In this document: piece after piece, positions 7,031-8,363 of the stretch
Layout: each line of letters starts with the position of its first letter
How positions within the stretch are numbered: position 1 is the stretch's first letter
Notes under the pieces: model-generated
What the model saw: only the letters and a program-made list of their open reading frames with translations
The model's database searches: none
Told to the model about the DNA's origin: nothing
Program-made: the position numbers and the translations under genes
NCBI GenBank assembly: GCA_964481755.1
Contig: CAYZVH010000138.1
Location: forward strand, 1-8,363
DNA from: Phocaeicola_A sp964481755
Lineage (GTDB): Bacteria; Bacteroidota; Bacteroidia; Bacteroidales; Bacteroidaceae
DNA length: 8,363 nucleotides
Direction of reading: 5' to 3'

Positions 7031-7227
7031 AAGCATATCAGTATATCAGTAGGTTTTTTGGTGGTTGCATTTCTCTCTCTCCTAATAATATCTATAATTA
7101 TATATACTATATATTATATATAACTAATTAATAATTAAATAGTTATAAGTATGTAGAAAGGACATGAGAGGAAGAGAACCATGTTGTGTGCATACCTTCA
7201 TTTTCTTACTGATATACTGATACGCTT
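7031..7227. repeat. Inverted repeat with duplicated octamers flanking an AT-rich palindromic core
   Basis: The left arm at 7031-7051 and the right arm at 7207-7227 are reverse complements over 21 bases with one mismatch. Each arm contains the octamer TATCAGTA twice in tandem (right arm: TACTGATA twice). Between them is a nearly pure A/T tract with runs of TATATA and a perfect 8-bp palindrome pair, TATAACTA at 7119-7126 and TAGTTATA at 7140-7147. The arrangement resembles iterons around an AT-rich region, or the ends of a small non-coding (MITE-like) element. No target-site duplication is evident. Confidence 0.7.
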
Positions 7228-7291
7228 TGTCCTGGTGCTGGAAATGACTCTTCTCTACAAAGCCTTCAGCTCGCGTAGCTTGTGGGGGTGA

Positions 7292-7939
7292 TTAGCCCTG
7301 TTGTTCTGGTGCGTCCAGAATCTGCGTATGCATAAGATCAAGGAACATCAGCCTTGTATATATTGGGCAATCACTATCTGTGCAATGTTGTTCATTGCGC
7401 TCAAGGTCTTCCGTAGCATAAAGGTATCGAAACTTATTGCGCTCATAAAAACTGAGTACCTTTTGTTGGTTATACGCATCAACGACCAGAAATCTACATC
7501 CAGTCTTGTTGTCTTCTTGCACAAACCAAGTCTTGATAAAGTTTATCACCTGTTGACCAATCATGTACTCACGTCCCTGGTATGCTCGGTTTACCCCTAA
7601 GCGGCCCAACAAAACCGCGGGATAAGTACGCAGGTGTTTCTGTCCGGGTACGGTTCTCTGTATCTTATTCACCGAGGGTTTCGGTATAAAAGTCGTTTTC
7701 ACGCTGTCGTTGGAAACGGTGAAGAACGCTACTACTTCCGAGACATTGCCTTCGTTATTGACGAAGCAATAAGTCTTGCCAAGTCGTTCTTGAGCGTACA
7801 ACAATGCGCTGTTATGGTAGAAATCCTGCAAGTCCTTGTCGCCTTCACTTTCACCACAGCTGAAAGGCAAAGATGCGAGTTCTGCCGTTAGCGGCATAAA
7901 CTCGCATCTTTCTATTATATCGAATTTATAATTACTCAC
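7292..7939 (-). CDS. GNAT family N-acetyltransferase, probable toxin-like partner of the 64-residue protein
   Basis: 215 residues with a GTG start. The start is supported by the GTGA overlap with the stop of the upstream small gene. GNAT landmarks: strand 4 and acetyl-CoA loop region LLGRLGVNRAYQGREYMIGQQVINFIK at 110-136, then CRFLVVDAYN at 148-157 and SFYERNKFRYLY at 163-174. Tyr165 sits where TacT-type toxins carry a functional tyrosine. The pyrophosphate loop is unusual: canonical QGRGIG is replaced by QGREYMIG (two extra residues, first Gly lost). TacT-like GNAT toxins acetylate aminoacyl-tRNA and stop translation, but substrate and toxicity here are inference. The gene is more AT-rich than the genes before 6880. 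A housekeeping acetyltransferase with a small partner remains possible. Confidence 0.82.
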   Translation of the reverse strand: MSNYKFDIIERCEFMPLTAELASLPFSCGESEGDKDLQDFYHNSALLYAQERLGKTYCFVNNEGNVSEVVAFFTVSNDSVKTTFIPKPSVNKIQRTVPGQKHLRTYPAVLLGRLGVNRAYQGREYMIGQQVINFIKTWFVQEDNKTGCRFLVVDAYNQQKVLSFYERNKFRYLYATEDLERNEQHCTDSDCPIYTRLMFLDLMHTQILDAPEQQG

Positions 7940-8130
7940 TGCTTGTTTTCCGTTTGTTGGGGGAGTTTTACTTTTACATCTTTGGAGCGCTGCATCATCC
8001 GACGGATAGCCTCATGAGTCTCCTCGGGGATAAACGTTGTAGCATATCCGCGACTTGCTTCGGCGAGTTCGACAAATCGTTCTGCCGTTTCGCCTGTAAG
8101 CACCGGAATTGTCTTGATTGCTATTGCCAT
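7936..8130 (-). CDS. 64-residue antitoxin-like small protein upstream of the GNAT gene
   Basis: The start at 8130 (MAIAIKTIPVLTGETAERFVELAE) is chosen because AGGAGG at 8138-8143 lies 7 bases upstream. The frame stays open further upstream, to 8223, but that part covers the promoter and is not expected to be translated. The N-terminus looks like one beta strand followed by a helix (residues 13-26); the C-terminal half (EETHEAIRRMMQRSKDVKVK) is a charged helix and basic tail. I do not recognise a ribbon-helix-helix (DUF1778), Phd or HTH signature with confidence. Its stop overlaps the GNAT start by four bases (GTGA), the arrangement typical of toxin-antitoxin pairs. It is probably the antitoxin and possible autorepressor (inference). 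Confidence 0.72.
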   Translation of the reverse strand: MAIAIKTIPVLTGETAERFVELAEASRGYATTFIPEETHEAIRRMMQRSKDVKVKLPQQTENKQ

Positions 8131-8162
8131 AGTCGTACCTCCTAGTTTAACATTCTTGCGCG

Positions 8163-8193
8163 CAAAAGTATGCAAATTTGTTGACATGTCCAA
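8163..8193 (-). promoter_or_regulatory. Promoter of the small-protein/GNAT module
   Basis: On the minus strand TTG (complement of 8191-8193), 20 bases, then TACTTTTG (complement of 8163-8170) fits the Bacteroidetes promoter. The spacer holds two adjacent 8-bp perfect palindromes, GACATGTC at 8183-8190 and CAAATTTG at 8173-8180, which are candidate operators. The leader to the ATG at 8130 is about 25 bases. Confidence 0.7.
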
Positions 8194-8272
8194 GTTATCT
8201 TCAATTTTTCGGTGCTGGGCCACACGGTTCTTTCATTTAAAAGGCTTTTGCTATACCCGAATTTTTATTATT

Positions 8273-8289
8273 AGCCCCTCTGGGGTTTT
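8273..8289 (+). terminator. Possible small GC hairpin with T-run
   Basis: AGCCCCTCTGGGGTT at 8273-8287 forms a short stem (CCCC/GGGG plus one wobble pair and one A-T pair) with a 3-base loop, followed by TT. On the plus strand it could end a short transcript; the opposite strand lacks a clear T-run. The rest of 8194-8363 shows no supportable gene; a 36-codon minus-strand frame starting at 8361 has no recognisable content. Confidence 0.3.
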
Positions 8290-8363
8290 CAGTCCATGAT
8301 AGCTTGGATTTGCCTTTCTCCTAAGAACGCACAGTCCTAATGATTGAAAGCAGTGTCGCATTG

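Larger units (their letters stand above)
6880..7291. other. AT-rich gene-free stretch between smpB and the GNAT gene
   Basis: 412 bases with no supportable gene on either strand. It contains the hairpin at 6912-6938; GTTGCA/TGCAAC inverted motifs at 6952-6957 and 6976-6981, with a further GTTGCATT at 7064-7071; the inverted repeat at 7031-7227; and an almost pure A/T core at about 7083-7148. It marks a composition boundary between GC-rich housekeeping genes and the acquired-looking GNAT module. Confidence 0.6.

Noticed and set aside
6880..7031. tmRNA gene or its 3' end (att site) downstream of smpB
   Set aside because: No tRNA-like acceptor/T-arm with a GTTCGAATC-type loop or a CCA end, and no tag-peptide frame, could be found.
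7031..7227. CRISPR array
   Set aside because: There are only two arms, in opposite orientation, and no regular spacers.
8131..8223. Upstream extension of the 64-residue protein to 95 residues
   Set aside because: The extension covers the -33/-7 promoter and the expected transcription start, and a strong AGGAGG marks the start at 8130.
8254..8361. 36-codon minus-strand frame (MRHCFQSLGL...) at the window edge
   Set aside because: It is short, has no recognisable domain, and its end overlaps the GC hairpin; coding potential cannot be supported from the window.

Overview
The window looks like chromosomal DNA of a member of the Bacteroidales (Bacteroides/Prevotella-like; genus not resolvable by eye). 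Grounds: a SusC-type-length TonB-dependent receptor end with a DGNDDGFMD loop, a lipoprotein with a Bacteroidetes-style leader, the GGGtGRT protein next to a NifU-like protein, a Yip1 family protein directly before smpB, and several TAnnTTTG promoter boxes, some with a TTTG/TTG element about 20 bases upstream, the Bacteroidetes sigma-ABfr pattern.

Layout. (1) 1-2030, plus strand: the C-terminal two thirds or so of a TonB-dependent outer-membrane receptor, then a secreted heavy-metal-associated (HMA) domain protein whose tail is a cysteine-pair repeat, closed by a terminator-like hairpin. The pair suggests outer-membrane metal uptake or handling plus a periplasmic metal binder. (2) 2030-2310: gene-free, holding three degenerate copies of a short sequence. 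(3) 2300-4211, minus strand: a complete two-gene operon with its own promoter and terminator, a NifU/IscU-like scaffold-type protein followed by the GGGtGRT protein. Both are widely conserved but of unestablished role. (4) 4272-4811, plus strand, divergent: an acidic DMP19-like (putative DNA-mimic) protein with its own promoter. (5) 4914-6879, plus strand: promoter, lipoprotein (possibly NigD-like), a Yip1 family membrane protein with a TTG start, and smpB (trans-translation). The small gaps (19 and 17 bases) suggest one transcript.

(6) 6880-8363: the character changes. The DNA becomes clearly more AT-rich. A 412-base gene-free stretch carries a near-perfect 21-base inverted repeat; each arm is a tandem duplicate of an octamer, and the arms flank an AT-rich palindromic core. 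After it comes a minus-strand two-gene module, a 64-residue small protein and a GNAT acetyltransferase joined by a GTGA stop/start overlap and driven by a clear promoter. This resembles a GNAT toxin-antitoxin pair, but the small protein is not an evident ribbon-helix-helix (DUF1778) antitoxin. The region from about 6900 onward may be acquired DNA next to smpB.

Most noteworthy: the GNAT/small-protein module, the iteron-like inverted repeat beside it, the NifU-like/GGGtGRT operon, and the HMA protein with a tandem cysteine-pair tail. All identifications come from reading the sequence; no database search was possible.
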